From Xiphophorus maculatus (taxonomy: Eukaryota > Chordata > Actinopteri > Cyprinodontiformes > Poeciliidae): DNA of 64,000 bases. The translations under genes and the position numbers were made by a program. Positions 34,808 to 52,260 of the stretch are shown one piece after another (position 1 is the stretch's first letter; every line of letters begins with the position of its first letter). The notes beneath the pieces are model-generated. The model was not told the DNA's origin and searched no databases. It saw only the letters and a program-made list of their open reading frames with translations. Location: contig NC_036456.1 in NCBI RefSeq assembly GCF_002775205.1, forward strand, positions 13,295,463 through 13,359,462. Reading direction: 5' to 3'.

Positions 34808-35410
34808 TCACAGTACAGTCACATCACCGCCCTGACTCTCATCTTCTTTCTGTTCCGACCAGATAGCACTTCCAGAGAACTGCTTTAGGTCTATCAACAA
34901 TCCAGTCCCACCACTTGCTTCTGCTTTACCTTGTTCGTTTAACTCTTTCTCCTGCTTATCCCCCACCTCCTCATTCTCTTCTGGTTTATTATCTAGCAGC
35001 CTATCTTCCTCCCCTGCTTCTGAACTTTCTGCATCTGAGTTTTCTCCTTCGTTCTCCTTTGTGCTACCACTGTGGTCCACACTATCCTCCTCTTGTTCAT
35101 TCTCTCCATCCGTGCCACTCCCGTCACTCTGGTGCTGACTGTCTCCAGACTCCACTGCTCCCTCCTCGTCCTCAATTTCCTCCATCTCTTCCTCGTCATC
35201 ATGTCCGCGAGGCCACATCTGGATTCCAAGATGTGTTTCCACAGCTAGTGCTGCGGACCTCACCCGGTCCCTGACCCCATCTTTCTTGTATATTATGTTC
35301 CGGACTGTGTATTGGTTATTTGCCTCCTGGTTCAGTTTCTTGTAGAAGAAAACCAGCAGTACAATTAGGACCAACAGGAGGACTGAAAGAATCGCCACGG
35401 TGCCGGACAT
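34808..35410 (-). CDS. ptprcap: CD45-associated protein (PTPRC-associated protein)
   Basis: A 200-aa product, close to human PTPRCAP (206 aa), starting MSGTVAILSVLLLVLIVLL. One hydrophobic segment (about residues 4-23) is followed by a basic stop-transfer FYKKLNQEANN, a juxtamembrane region and a long Glu/Asp/Ser-rich acidic tail. The last 35 residues are the best evidence. LLIDLKQFSGSAIWSE and a terminal GGDVTVL match the human C-terminal pattern LLSDLHAFAGSAAWDD and HVTAL. The family is a lymphocyte transmembrane adaptor that binds the CD45 phosphatase through its membrane segment. The coding exon opens at an acceptor (CACCTCAG ending at 35415) just 4 nt before the ATG. In mammals a separate first exon supplies the N-terminus, so an upstream coding exon cannot be excluded. 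Lying next to coro1b, as in human 11q13, supports the name. Confidence 0.8.
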   Translation of the reverse strand: MSGTVAILSVLLLVLIVLLVFFYKKLNQEANNQYTVRNIIYKKDGVRDRVRSAALAVETHLGIQMWPRGHDDEEEMEEIEDEEGAVESGDSQHQSDGSGTDGENEQEEDSVDHSGSTKENEGENSDAESSEAGEEDRLLDNKPEENEEVGDKQEKELNEQGKAEASGGTGLLIDLKQFSGSAIWSEQKEDESQGGDVTVL

Positions 35411-35414
35411 TTTC

Positions 35415-38400
35415 CTGAGGTGAGAAGAGGAAAGAGATTTAAAATAATTAAAACCATGAAAATTAAGCTGCATAAACTTCCTTATGATTTTTTAAAAAAG
35501 TTTGTTACTGGGACATTATCCATATTCTAGTTAAGCTACAAAGTACAGGAACACTGTCAAATTTATGCTATAAGTGTTAGTTAAACTTTTTTACATGCAA
35601 CCCGAACTGCTTTTCTGTATATAACATAAAGATGTAAACATATAAGTTCCAGTGATTAGGTTTGACAAAAAATGTTTACATTTCAATTTAAGAATCAAAG
35701 TGAAATGAATAAAATCTAAAGTGGGAGCTGAAGAAACCAAAGGCAACTGTTTAGATTAAGGAAAGATTGCAGTAGCAGTCCTGCCTTTAAAAAAGATTAT
35801 GTTGTTTTTTATTGTGATCACTCAGTTTTGTTTTTTTCTCTTCCTGCAGGTTTAGAGGCAGACTACCAGGGTATTGATTCAGTGTAAATAATTATTTGCT
35901 TCCCTGTTAATAACCCACCAATTCAAACATGAAGAGGTTTGAAGGTTAAGAAAATTATTTACGTTGTATAAGTTGGCTGGTTTCTCTCGGATAAATTAAT
36001 GTATTAAAAATGAAGTAATAAGAAAGATGTACTGCCAATACGATGTTAAAGGTTCAAAACATTTTCCCAAACTTTCCCTTCCAAAATGCAAAACAACCAC
36101 TTCAAGGCACAATGCATGCTGTTAAACTGTTTACCAAAGTTTTTGTTAGCTGAGGATCATGAATTACATGATCCTCAGCTTTGCATTGCCTAATAGAAGC
36201 GAGGCAATGCAAAGCTTTTGCTTTGCATTGCCTCGTCTTTAACTTTTAAGAAAATGCATCTTGGTGTTGTGCTCAACAGCAAAGATATGTTTTACATGAG
36301 TTTTGTAAAATTAGGAGCTGCTTTTTCCCCCTAGTTTTTCAACTTTAGGCAGTCCTGTTGTAACAGATTATAAAATCGAAAATCACTGACGTTTAGGTGT
36401 GACAATGAAACAAAAGCAGAAGACGTCTGGAGAGGGGCGCATACATTGTCACAGCTCTGTATATGAAGTCATATTGCAGGTTTTTATCTACCTCTCATGT
36501 AAAACTACTTATACAGTAGTTTCCAAACTATTTCTTGAATAGCGCACAATTAGAGCTTTAAAACGGAATGAAATTCAAATATTGAGCCTCAATTGATGAT
36601 TGTCAATGTTATGCGTGCAGCTCTGACAATAAACTCTAAAGTTATTTTTCAAGATACTTTACCTTTAAAATAAGCCTTCAGTTGAGTGTGAAAAAATCTC
36701 AAATGCCTTTGTTTCAGCTGAAGTGTGCGTTAAAAACCCCCCGGGTAGTTTCAAGGGAACCTGGAGCTTCTCATCTGACAATCCATCTGTATGTTTACAT
36801 TTACAGCCTGTAGAAAACAGGGAAATTACAAAAGCAAAGGATAATTTACTACTCAGTTTATGAATATAATCACTTTAATAAACCACATTTTATATTTAAC
36901 TAATTTGCTGCACTGCATTGCCAACTTGTTTATTTGTGAAACAATATCAGCACAGGATGAATGCTACTTCCCATTTCAAACAATTTAAAGCAAACAGTAT
37001 TATACATACTCAAGAGGACTATTTCTGTTGCACTTTGCGCCGCCTGCAATGACTTGAAAGACAGGAAGCTCAGCAGATCGCTCTCAGTGCTGCTGGTTTC
37101 CTGTCAAAGTGATAATTGAGCAGCCTCAGTCAGTGTGCTGTGGCACAAAACATTCAACTTTAGATGATCACAATGAGAGATTGTGTAATAAAACAATTAA
37201 AAAAGATGCTCTAAATAAACCGTAGAACTAGTAGCTTTAGTAGAAATGCTTTAAGTTGTACAGTGACACGTGTTTGACAAATTAAACTCTTGAGATCAAT
37301 AGTTACCATGTAAAAAAAATAGACTTCAGCAGATAAAAAAACAAGAAACCAGAAAGCTGTGAAAAAAAACTCACCAAAGTTGCTTGGGAGAGATAAACCT
37401 AAAGTTTGTGGCGCCAAAGACCGAAGACTGGCAGTGAGACCGGGACTAGCTTACATGTCAGTAAGGGTGTGTTTGAAAAATGCCACTGCATGCCTGCAGA
37501 TGAGAGGGACAGAAGAAGAGCTGAGGGGAGTGATGCATGACATGAAAAAAAAAAAAAAAGGTTAGCTGAAACTGTTTGAGGTGGGTGGAGGCTGGGGGGA
37601 GGGAGTGCAAGCACAGATTAAAGTCAAACTTGCAGCGAGGTGTGGTGGAAGGCACAGATATGAAAATGCACAAATATTTATAGAAAGAAGAACATGTCTT
37701 TGTGATTTTTTTTTTCTCTTTCAAGGCAGACTTTTGTCAGTACAAGTTGGCAGAACAGGTGCAGTTAAATGCCTTAGGACATAAAAGATATATTAAAAAA
37801 ACCTTGCAAACCCACTGACAGTTTTCAAATTGAATGGTGTACATCCTGTTGAGTCTGGTTTTGTGGCAAACAACGAAGCTGTACAATGGAGAACAGAGCT
37901 CATGAAACTAGTGTCGATTCAACTCTGATGTTGTGCACAAACAGCTAGTCGAGCAACATGAATCTGTTTGAGCCAGTGATCGAATTAGTGTCTGACTTAA
38001 GGACAATTCTTAAAAATATTGCATCTGCATAACAGGAACCCTCTACAAGTGTATGCAAAGTTTGAACATTGTGCAGAGCTTCTGAAACGAGTTGGCCACA
38101 TCCTGTTTCTGCACTGCTGGCCGGCTCACACGCCGTCTGCACTTTGCAACAATGTCTCCAAACCGTGCTGTAAATGTACACTGTACGCCTGTTAAATAAT
38201 TACACATAGCTAAATTTAGATTTGGATACTGTTGTTGAGCCCACTACAATTTATTTTAAAGCTATTTTAACATGAGATAATTGTACTTTAGAGCTGCAAA
38301 GGTTGTGGAAACTTTCATATGTTTTTGGTTATTTTCTGCATTGTTCACATGTAAAAGCTCTTCTCAGTTGGATAATATGCATAAAAAATTACTGACAGCA

Positions 38401-38749
38401 TGGCTTCTGTAGCATTTAGTCAAATTCAATAGCTTTCAAATGGACTAATTTCTAGAAATGTTACTTTAATCTGAGGTCAGCTCTAGAACTTTTCTTCATT
38501 AAAACTTTGGATGAACTTCAGTTTTGCACAGTTGACTAAGTTTTCATCTTATCAGACCACAGAGTTTTGTTTATAATGCTTTCCAGCCTCTTAACACACA
38601 CACTTGCTTTCAAGCACCAGAATTTATTTGTTTATTTTTTTGCCTTTGCTGTTCATCTTTGTTCACTTCCCTTTTTTTTTATCTGCTGAACTTTCACAAA
38701 CTTTTACTCTCTACAACCAAATCAGACCTAAACTTTTTCTTTGAATGCT
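35415..38749 (-). other. ptprcap upstream region and intergenic spacer
   Basis: Mostly AT-rich. A possible noncoding first exon of ptprcap ends at 37375 (minus strand, CAACTTTG|GTGAGT) and begins near 37450. A second donor-like site (AAAG|GTAAAGT) is near 36660. A segment at about 38480-38720 resembles reverse-oriented Tc1 transposase (ATCTTATCAGACCACAGAG), but it is too decayed to bound. Confidence 0.35.
36149..36233. repeat. Cluster of nested short inverted repeats
   Basis: The first hairpin has 13-bp arms GCTGAGGATCATG (36149-36161) and its complement (36167-36179). Immediately after it, CTTTGCATTGCCT occurs at 36179-36191, inverted at 36202-36214 and direct again at 36221-36233. The three copies are identical. 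Confidence 0.85.
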
Positions 38750-41030
38750 CTCTTCTTAATAATGTGTCTTACCAGACATTTTATTAAGCGTGGCAAATTG
38801 GATTTTTAAAGGAAATTTATTTATCAGCTCAAGAAACAATGAACACAAGTAAGAACAGTATTATCTCCCTGAAATTGATCACAAACACCTGGACTCAAGG
38901 GAACAGATGTTCACTCATGAGTTTGAACTCAGCATGTTAGAAAGATGGAGAAAAAAAACAAAACACAAATAGTCAGCTTTTAGACTATGAGCTAAAAATA
39001 CTAGAATAGTGGTGACATTTATTTCTGTCTATAAGAGGAAATAATTTAATGAGCAATTGCAGTGCTAGACAGCACAAATAATCAAATTCTATTTTGTTAA
39101 TTTTTTGTTCTAATCTATGCAGAATTCAAGTGTTCATTTTAAAAAGTTCAAGTAGCACCATCAAATAACCGCTACAATTTCTTTAGCACGGAGATGAAGT
39201 AGATCTCTGAGAAAGAAAAAAAATGACACTTTGGATGTCAGGGTGAGCTCAAAAATAATGCTAAAAACTCAAAAGCATTGACTTTAAAAACACTTAATTT
39301 GTAGCAAAAAACAAGATCTTTCAGTTTTGCTATAAATTTCGCTCGATGCAGACAACATTCCACTTAATCCAGAAAATCTTCTCAAAGTTCTCATCTTTAT
39401 CATAGCAGCACTCGCTACTGTTATTTGCACTCAGTCCTCTTTAAGGTGTAATTACCTGTGGAGAGGCTACAACCTAAAGAGTAATATTGTACTCTCTTCT
39501 ACCTTCAGTCAGCTTAACCAGACACATATTTTATGGGATATTTTATTAAGAATGACAAGTTGGATTAAAAACAAAGTCCATTCATCATCTATTTAACAAT
39601 TACCACACTCAAACACAGTATTTCCAAGGGTAATCAGAACTAGAACTGATCACAAACACTTGACCATGAAGGGAACATTAGTGTAAACCGAAAGGCTTTT
39701 TCGTACAAAACATGAAACAAAGTTGAGTCAATCATTACACCACTGTCTAGCTGAACCTGTTGTTCATAGGAGTGTTAAGAGGTCAGTGCATAATTAGAAT
39801 TAAAGTATTAAAGGGCTCAACTGGAATGCAACATTGTTATCCTACTGCTACATAAAACACACAGTAATGCCTCTAAATAAAGAACGTTCACAAAAGTACG
39901 ACTAAAATGAAAGAAACAGAACTAAACTTACATATTTGAACACAGATGCATATTTCGCTGAAACCAAAGGAAAAATAGTGTTATGTTAAATTTCTGTTGA
40001 CTGAAACTGTTATAAATGCATGTGTGTAATTTCAATCAAATGCTTAACTTCAAAGTGACCCATAAAACACAGCCGCTGTTCTTAACACACGAAATCACTA
40101 GCGCTCGACCGTTTCCATTACTGCAACAACACGGAATGAAACTACACATAGATACTCCACAACTTTCTCACCACCTATCGCTCACATGGTTCTCACTGTT
40201 GTATATTGAGATTTTAGGTTCATACATTTGAACAGAGCAAACTATATAAAATAGAGGGAAAACAAAGAACAAGTCATGTAAAAAGTCAAGCCATGACTTG
40301 ACACTTTTGCACCTCAAACTACCTGAATAATAAGCCCTAAAAGTGACATTGATGAATGTCCGCCAGGAAAACACATGTGTTGGAGGTAATTAAATGCTTT
40401 GCTATAAAATAGCAACCTTCAGCCGAGTCAGCACAGTTCCACATTACGCCTATTATAACCTTTTGCGTTAATTTAAAGGAATCGTGTCATTGTAACTCAG
40501 TGGTTCCCAAAGATTTTCTGGGCCCTCCTATGGATTACAATAAAACCCCCCCGAAAAATAAAAAAAAATAAAAATCAGCTGGGCACACACATCGTTCAAC
40601 CAGACATAAACCTATACACATATTTTGTTTTCAAACTCCACTGAAGTTTATTTCACACTTCAGGTTGCAACAAAACACAATACAAACCATCTTGGCACTG
40701 CGCCGCCCCTAGGGAGCGCGCCCCACACTTTGGGAACCCCTGTTGTAACTCCTCTAGTCTTGCAGAATCAAAGTATTAATTTTTTTTTTAAAAAAGCTCA
40801 AAGTTGCAAGTTCCAATAACTGCTACAAGATCCTTTAGTTTTGCTATAAATTTCACTCTATGCAGATGACACCATATTTACTAAAAAGAAAAATCATCTG
40901 GGAAGTACAGCCTTGATCATAGCAGCTGGAAGCCACTGCGATTCATAGTCTTTACACACAGTTTTTACACTCACAAAGCATTAAGGTATTAAGACTAGTA
41001 AGGCTACAGTCTATAGATTCTTCAGGAATG
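38750..41030. repeat. Diverged tandem duplication downstream of coro1b
   Basis: Blocks recur in the same order in two halves. CCAGACATTTTATTAAG near 38773 matches ATTTTATTAAGAATGACAAG near 39541. GATCACAAACACCTGGAC (about 38878) matches GATCACAAACACTTGACC (about 39650). TTTTGCTATAAATTTCGCTC (about 39327) matches TTTTGCTATAAATTTCACTC (about 40839), where both are followed by ATGCAGA. The second half is longer, partly because of an hAT-like insertion. The right end reaches the coro1b 3' UTR, so that UTR may have been part of the duplicated unit. Inference from pattern matching by eye. Confidence 0.5.
40498..40742. mobile_element. hAT-like MITE with 8-bp target duplication
   Basis: A 245-bp element with terminal inverted repeats CAGTGGTTCCCAAAG and CTTTGGGAACCCCTG. 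It is flanked on each side by the identical 8-bp duplication TTGTAACT (40490-40497 and 40743-40750). No coding capacity. The perfect target duplication points to a relatively young insertion, within the duplicated region downstream of coro1b. Confidence 0.88.
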
Positions 41031-41049
41031 CGGTGAGTTTTATGCCTCC

Positions 41050-48504
<7,455 letters not shown>

Positions 48505-49435
48505 ATCCTTTTAGTCTGACACCCCTAAATAAAATCAAGTGCAGCCAGATGCCTTCAGAAGTCACATAATTAGTGCATGATTGTATCTCAATGTAAATGC
48601 ATGTTGTGAAGGCCTCAAAGATTTGTTAAAAAAAAACATTACAGAACAAACACCATCATTAAGACCAAGGAACACAGCAGACAGGTCAGGGAGAAAGGTA
48701 TGGAGAGTTCGATTTTGGACTCACGACCTGTCCAGGGCGCTCCCCACTTCTTACCCAATGACTACTGAGCCCCCCCAATCTCTCGGCAACCTTGTAAGGA
48801 GAAGTGGGTATGGACAATGGATGGGTGGCTAAATCAGAAAGCAATATCCCAAACTTTGACCACAGAGGGCTGAAGATAGCAGACTACAGCACTACTGTAA
48901 ACCCCATCAACTCTGGGTCTTCCACCAGGTGGGAGAATTTGTCAATTTGCAATAGGCAATGTAGAGGGACAGCAAACGCGAAGAAGAAGATGCTCTGGAT
49001 AAATGTCAACAACTTTTTGATCTACTTTTAAAAACTAGCATCCTCAACGGCCCAGTTCACACACTAAAGCATGGTGGCGCTTTAGAAGCAGCAAAAGCTT
49101 TGAGACCAGAGAGGAGTCTCTTCAGACCGGACCAAAAACCCTAAACATACAGCCAGAACTTCAGTGGACAGTTTACATCAAAGCATATGCATGAGCCAGA
49201 AAGGTCTAGTCAAAGCCTAGACCTACACCCAAAAAGCTGTGGCGAGATTTAAAGTTGACGTTTCTCTCCAACCAATCTGCCTGTGTCTGAGCTATTCTGC
49301 TAAGACAGACCGGTAAAGACCTACCTACTCCAACAAAACCATTTATTCTTCCGTCTCACAATAAAACATTCTATGAAAAACAAATCGTGGCAGAAAGAAA
49401 AAGCTCAAGAGATATAAATACTCATGCAAAGCATT
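48505..49435 (+). mobile_element. Decayed Tc1-type element with a nested insertion
   Basis: The 5' part (AAATAAAATCAAGTGCAGCC, TTCAGAAGTCACATAATTAG, AGACCAAGGAACACAGCAGA) and the 3' half (ACTAAAGCATGGTGGCG, CCCTAAACATACAGCCAGAA, ATCAAAGCATATGCATGAGC, AGTCAAAGCCTAGACCTACA) are unmistakable Tc1-like transposon sequence. They end near TATAAATACTCATGCAAAG. The frame is broken many times and the middle is partly lost. Another repeat interrupts it at about 48705-48840. Confidence 0.82.
48705..48840. mobile_element. Unclassified repeat nested in the Tc1 element
   Basis: CGCTCCCCACTTCTTACCCA, CCCCAATCTCTCGGCAACC and the tail GGTATGGACAATGGATGGGT interrupt the Tc1 sequence between GTATGGAGAGTT and CCCAAACTTTGACCA. 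The ATGGATGG-type tail resembles that of common fish SINE-like repeats. Boundaries are approximate and the class is uncertain. Confidence 0.45.
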
Positions 49436-49726
49436 GTTATGCATAATTTGCAAATGAGAACGCTATTGCTTCAAAAGCCTGCAATTTCCCGCTTTATGAA
49501 GACCGTATCCTAAGCGTTTTACTCTATCACCACCAAGCTTGCATCAATTCTCATCATTTTTCCAAATGTAGCCCTGTCTTAATAAAGAGGTATTTAAATA
49601 CAGCATCTCGACATGCAAAGAGTGACTAGGGGAATGAGCAACAAAGGATGGGCGTTACAGCGTGGTTAAACCAATAGTGAGACGTTATTTAAAGAGGAAC
49701 GCTCCCTTATTTTAGAGGACAGCAAC

Positions 49727-50330
49727 GTACCTGTTTTTTCCCCCCCTTCTTCTTCTTCTTCTTCTTCTTCAGCGATCGTGCTTAATTGGAAACAGGATCA
49801 CCAAAGGCTGGTTGGTGGCAGGCGTGACAGGAGGCCAATAAAATAATCCGCCGCCAGCAGCAGTAACTTAATCCCCTCCCGTGTCCAGGCAGGCGTCCGT
49901 GGCTATTGCGCAGACCTATAATAAAACATGACGCTGGATCAAGAAGAAAAGAGCGAACAAGCCTCTGTTGTAAATTTCGAGCATTCTAAGCCACTCCTTG
50001 GTTTTATGGGAAGTCTTCTGCAGGAAAGAAAATATTCTAACCTCAAAGACCATGTCCCGCGCTGGTAAAGCCTCATGAATAGCGCACAGCGACGGTGAAA
50101 GATCTCCCTCCTCTATTGGGAAGAGAAGCAAACGCTCCGTCCTCCCCGTGCAAACGCCTGGTTTTGGAGCGATGGATTGAGCGGAATCCCAGACACTTCC
50201 GCTCCTGGGAGGACACATCAAAGATACGGTGGGAGGACAAGATAATTATCTCCCATTGGCTTTCCTGTGAGTTGGGATGTGTCCCTGCACCCCTTCCCCC
50301 TCAGGCCGCGCGTCTACACTGGGAATTACT
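49727..50330 (-). promoter_or_regulatory. coro1b: coro1b promoter region
   Basis: GC-richer sequence upstream of coro1b on the minus strand. An inverted CCAAT (minus AAAGCCAATGGG) lies near 50253-50257. Two donor candidates for a noncoding first exon exist: ACAG|GTACGT at about 49732 and GAG|GTTAGA at about 50040. A (TTC)n microsatellite occupies about 49747-49770. Which donor is used cannot be told from sequence. Confidence 0.4.
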
Positions 50331-51099
50331 GTGACTTCACAGTGCATTCAAGTTCAGTCGTAAACTACGTGATCTATATTAGAAAAATATACAAAATTAG
50401 TACATCTTTTTTAATATTACTATGAAAAAAGTCAGGTCAGTTCAAACTTATTAAAGACACAGTATCCTGGTCTATAGTAGACATTAAAAAAATAGAAAAG
50501 ACAAAGAAATAAAATACGGAGTGTTTTATCAAGTCCATAGTTACTGTGGCTGTGCTCTGAAATGTCAGGGCATTTCTGAACACATTATGCATACTCCAGC
50601 AGAATTCATGTCATATAGGAGGGCGGCTTTATTACTTTCTTTAGTGAATATTGATAACCAAGCATAGGACATGACTTGAATGCACCACGGAGGTAAAACG
50701 AGACCGTAAAATGCTCTCTAGATGCGCAAATGTTGGAAAACATTGAAATTCAAAAAGCCTTCGAATTTCATTCACACACAATTTGTGTGAATGAAAACAA
50801 ATTGTGTCGAAAAAAAGACAGTTGTCAATTATAAAAAAAGGACTGCAAAGTGGCATCTTATTTTACTACCCTGGATTATTATGACTCGTGGCTTTAGCGC
50901 CACCCTGTGTATTATTTTGGCAATACAAGTGGGATTACTTTACCGCTATATATAGCTGTATTCAGAAGGCGATGTCCTCACGGACATCTTTTTGAGGCTA
51001 CACACAACAGGAGCTTCTCTTTCTGTAAAACTACAAATTGTTCCAGGGAAATTGTTGTGTTTTGTTCAAATTAAGCAGTGCTCGCCTGTATCAACAGGT
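50331..51099. other. Intergenic spacer between divergent coro1b and osbp
   Basis: AT-rich. It holds a hairpin at 50766-50796 (TTTCATTCACACA and its complement, 5-nt loop), extended by a further partial copy (ACAAATTGTG) immediately after it. No gene is supported. Confidence 0.45.
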
Positions 51100-51187
51100 G
51101 GCTCCGTGGCGCAATGGATAGCGCATTGGACTTCTAGGCAAACACGAAGTGATTCAAAGGTTGTGGGTTCGAGTCCCACCGGAGTCG
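51100..51187 (+). tRNA. tRNA-Arg (anticodon TCT), intron-containing
   Basis: Starts GGCTCCGTGGCGCAATGGAT and ends CCGGAGTCG. Acceptor arms GGCTCCG and CGGAGTC pair and the discriminator is G. Anticodon TCT follows the loop CTTCTA. A 15-nt intron (51137-51151, GGCAAACACGAAGTG) sits at the canonical position after base 37, giving a 73-nt mature tRNA. The B-box GGTTCGAGTCC is intact and a TTTT lies a few bases downstream. Vertebrate tRNA-Arg(TCT) genes commonly carry such introns. Confidence 0.95.
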
Positions 51188-51890
51188 CATTTTGGCGAAA
51201 CAACAGAAAAGTATCAACTACTTTTAAATATGTCCTTTCAGCTGTATATTCGAGTGCATAAGTCTAAACACGTTTTCCTTACTTTGGTAACAGATCTATT
51301 AGTACGAAATTAAATGGTCGTACCGACTATGCGTCTGTTCGTTCCTTTGAGGGGGACGGATGATATTCTCTTTGCCTCGTTGCCACTGCGGTTAATCTGT
51401 CACAAAGTAATATGGTTTTATCACTCCCATAAATTTCTACGAGCAGGTTTTATCACTCCCATAAATTTCTACGAGCAGTCGCTTAGATATTTTGCCATGT
51501 AAGGGTTTAGATCCAAAAGGTATAGAAATTAAGTTTTATTCACAAATCAAAATTCACCTGAATTGAATTACAGACGAGATCTAGTCATTTATTCATTAAT
51601 GTTTTCTTCCTAATTTACGAAAAATATCGTTTGCCACAGGAACATTCGTGATGACCAATGTTTTTTTTTTTTATCACTAGAGTTACTTTGTTTGGCGCTG
51701 CGTAAGAAACGATGCTGCGTCTCAGTGGTTGGGGAGTTTTGTGAAACAAAATTTTAAATAAGCTGAAAATGTAATAGTAACAGAATCCGAAAAGAAACTC
51801 AAACTTTAACGGGACCGCATATATGTGACGTAAAGTAACATATATTATCATAAAAAAAGTCAGTTACCTACATAAATTAACTTGTTTGAC
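51188..51890. other. Spacer downstream of tRNA-Arg, upstream of osbp
   Basis: AT-rich, with a perfect 32-bp tandem duplication at 51414-51477. No gene is supported. Confidence 0.45.
51414..51477. repeat. Perfect 32-bp tandem duplication
   Basis: The 32-base unit beginning GGTTTTATCACTCCCATAAA occurs at 51414-51445 and again, without change, at 51446-51477. The lack of any difference implies a very recent slippage or end-joining event. Confidence 0.9.
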
Positions 51891-52260
51891 TGAGATAATT
51901 TTGAGGGAAAGTAGCAGCGTTTCCACACGGGCTTCAATGAAGTTGCACAAGCTGTCTGGTAAAAGCTAATGTTAGGCTAGTTAGATGTAGCCAGCTAGCT
52001 TTAGATTATTATCATCGTACGCAGTAGTACGGTGAACATTACAAACAGTACTACTGAAGGACAGCGATAACATTTCGCAGCCCAATTTACTGGAAGTGAC
52101 ACCGTTGTCGTCGCCAACGTCCTCTGACTTATTTCCAGCTTTAGCCGAGTCGTATTAGCCTGAGCTAGCTCGGCTAGCCTGGCAGCGTATGGGGCGTCAG
52201 AGTTAGCAGTGACTTCACTGCCTGTCTGGTTTCCTCATCTGGCATTTTGGACACGTCAAG
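51891..52260 (+). promoter_or_regulatory. osbp: osbp promoter and noncoding first exon
   Basis: A CpG-bearing block ending in a donor, GACACGTCAAG|GTAAAC (exon end 52260). An acceptor-like CTTCCTTTTCAAG near 54398 lies shortly before the osbp start codon. Repeats of GCTAGC-type hexamers (51990-52190) occur. The transcription start is not defined. Confidence 0.45.

Noticed and set aside
34915-35274. Plus-strand 119-codon frame opposite ptprcap
   Set aside because: Antisense shadow created by the Glu/Asp-rich coding sequence.
38480-38720. Possible reverse-oriented Tc1 fragment
   Set aside because: A few matching words (ATCTTATCAGACCACAGAG) but too decayed to bound, so mentioned only in the spacer entry.
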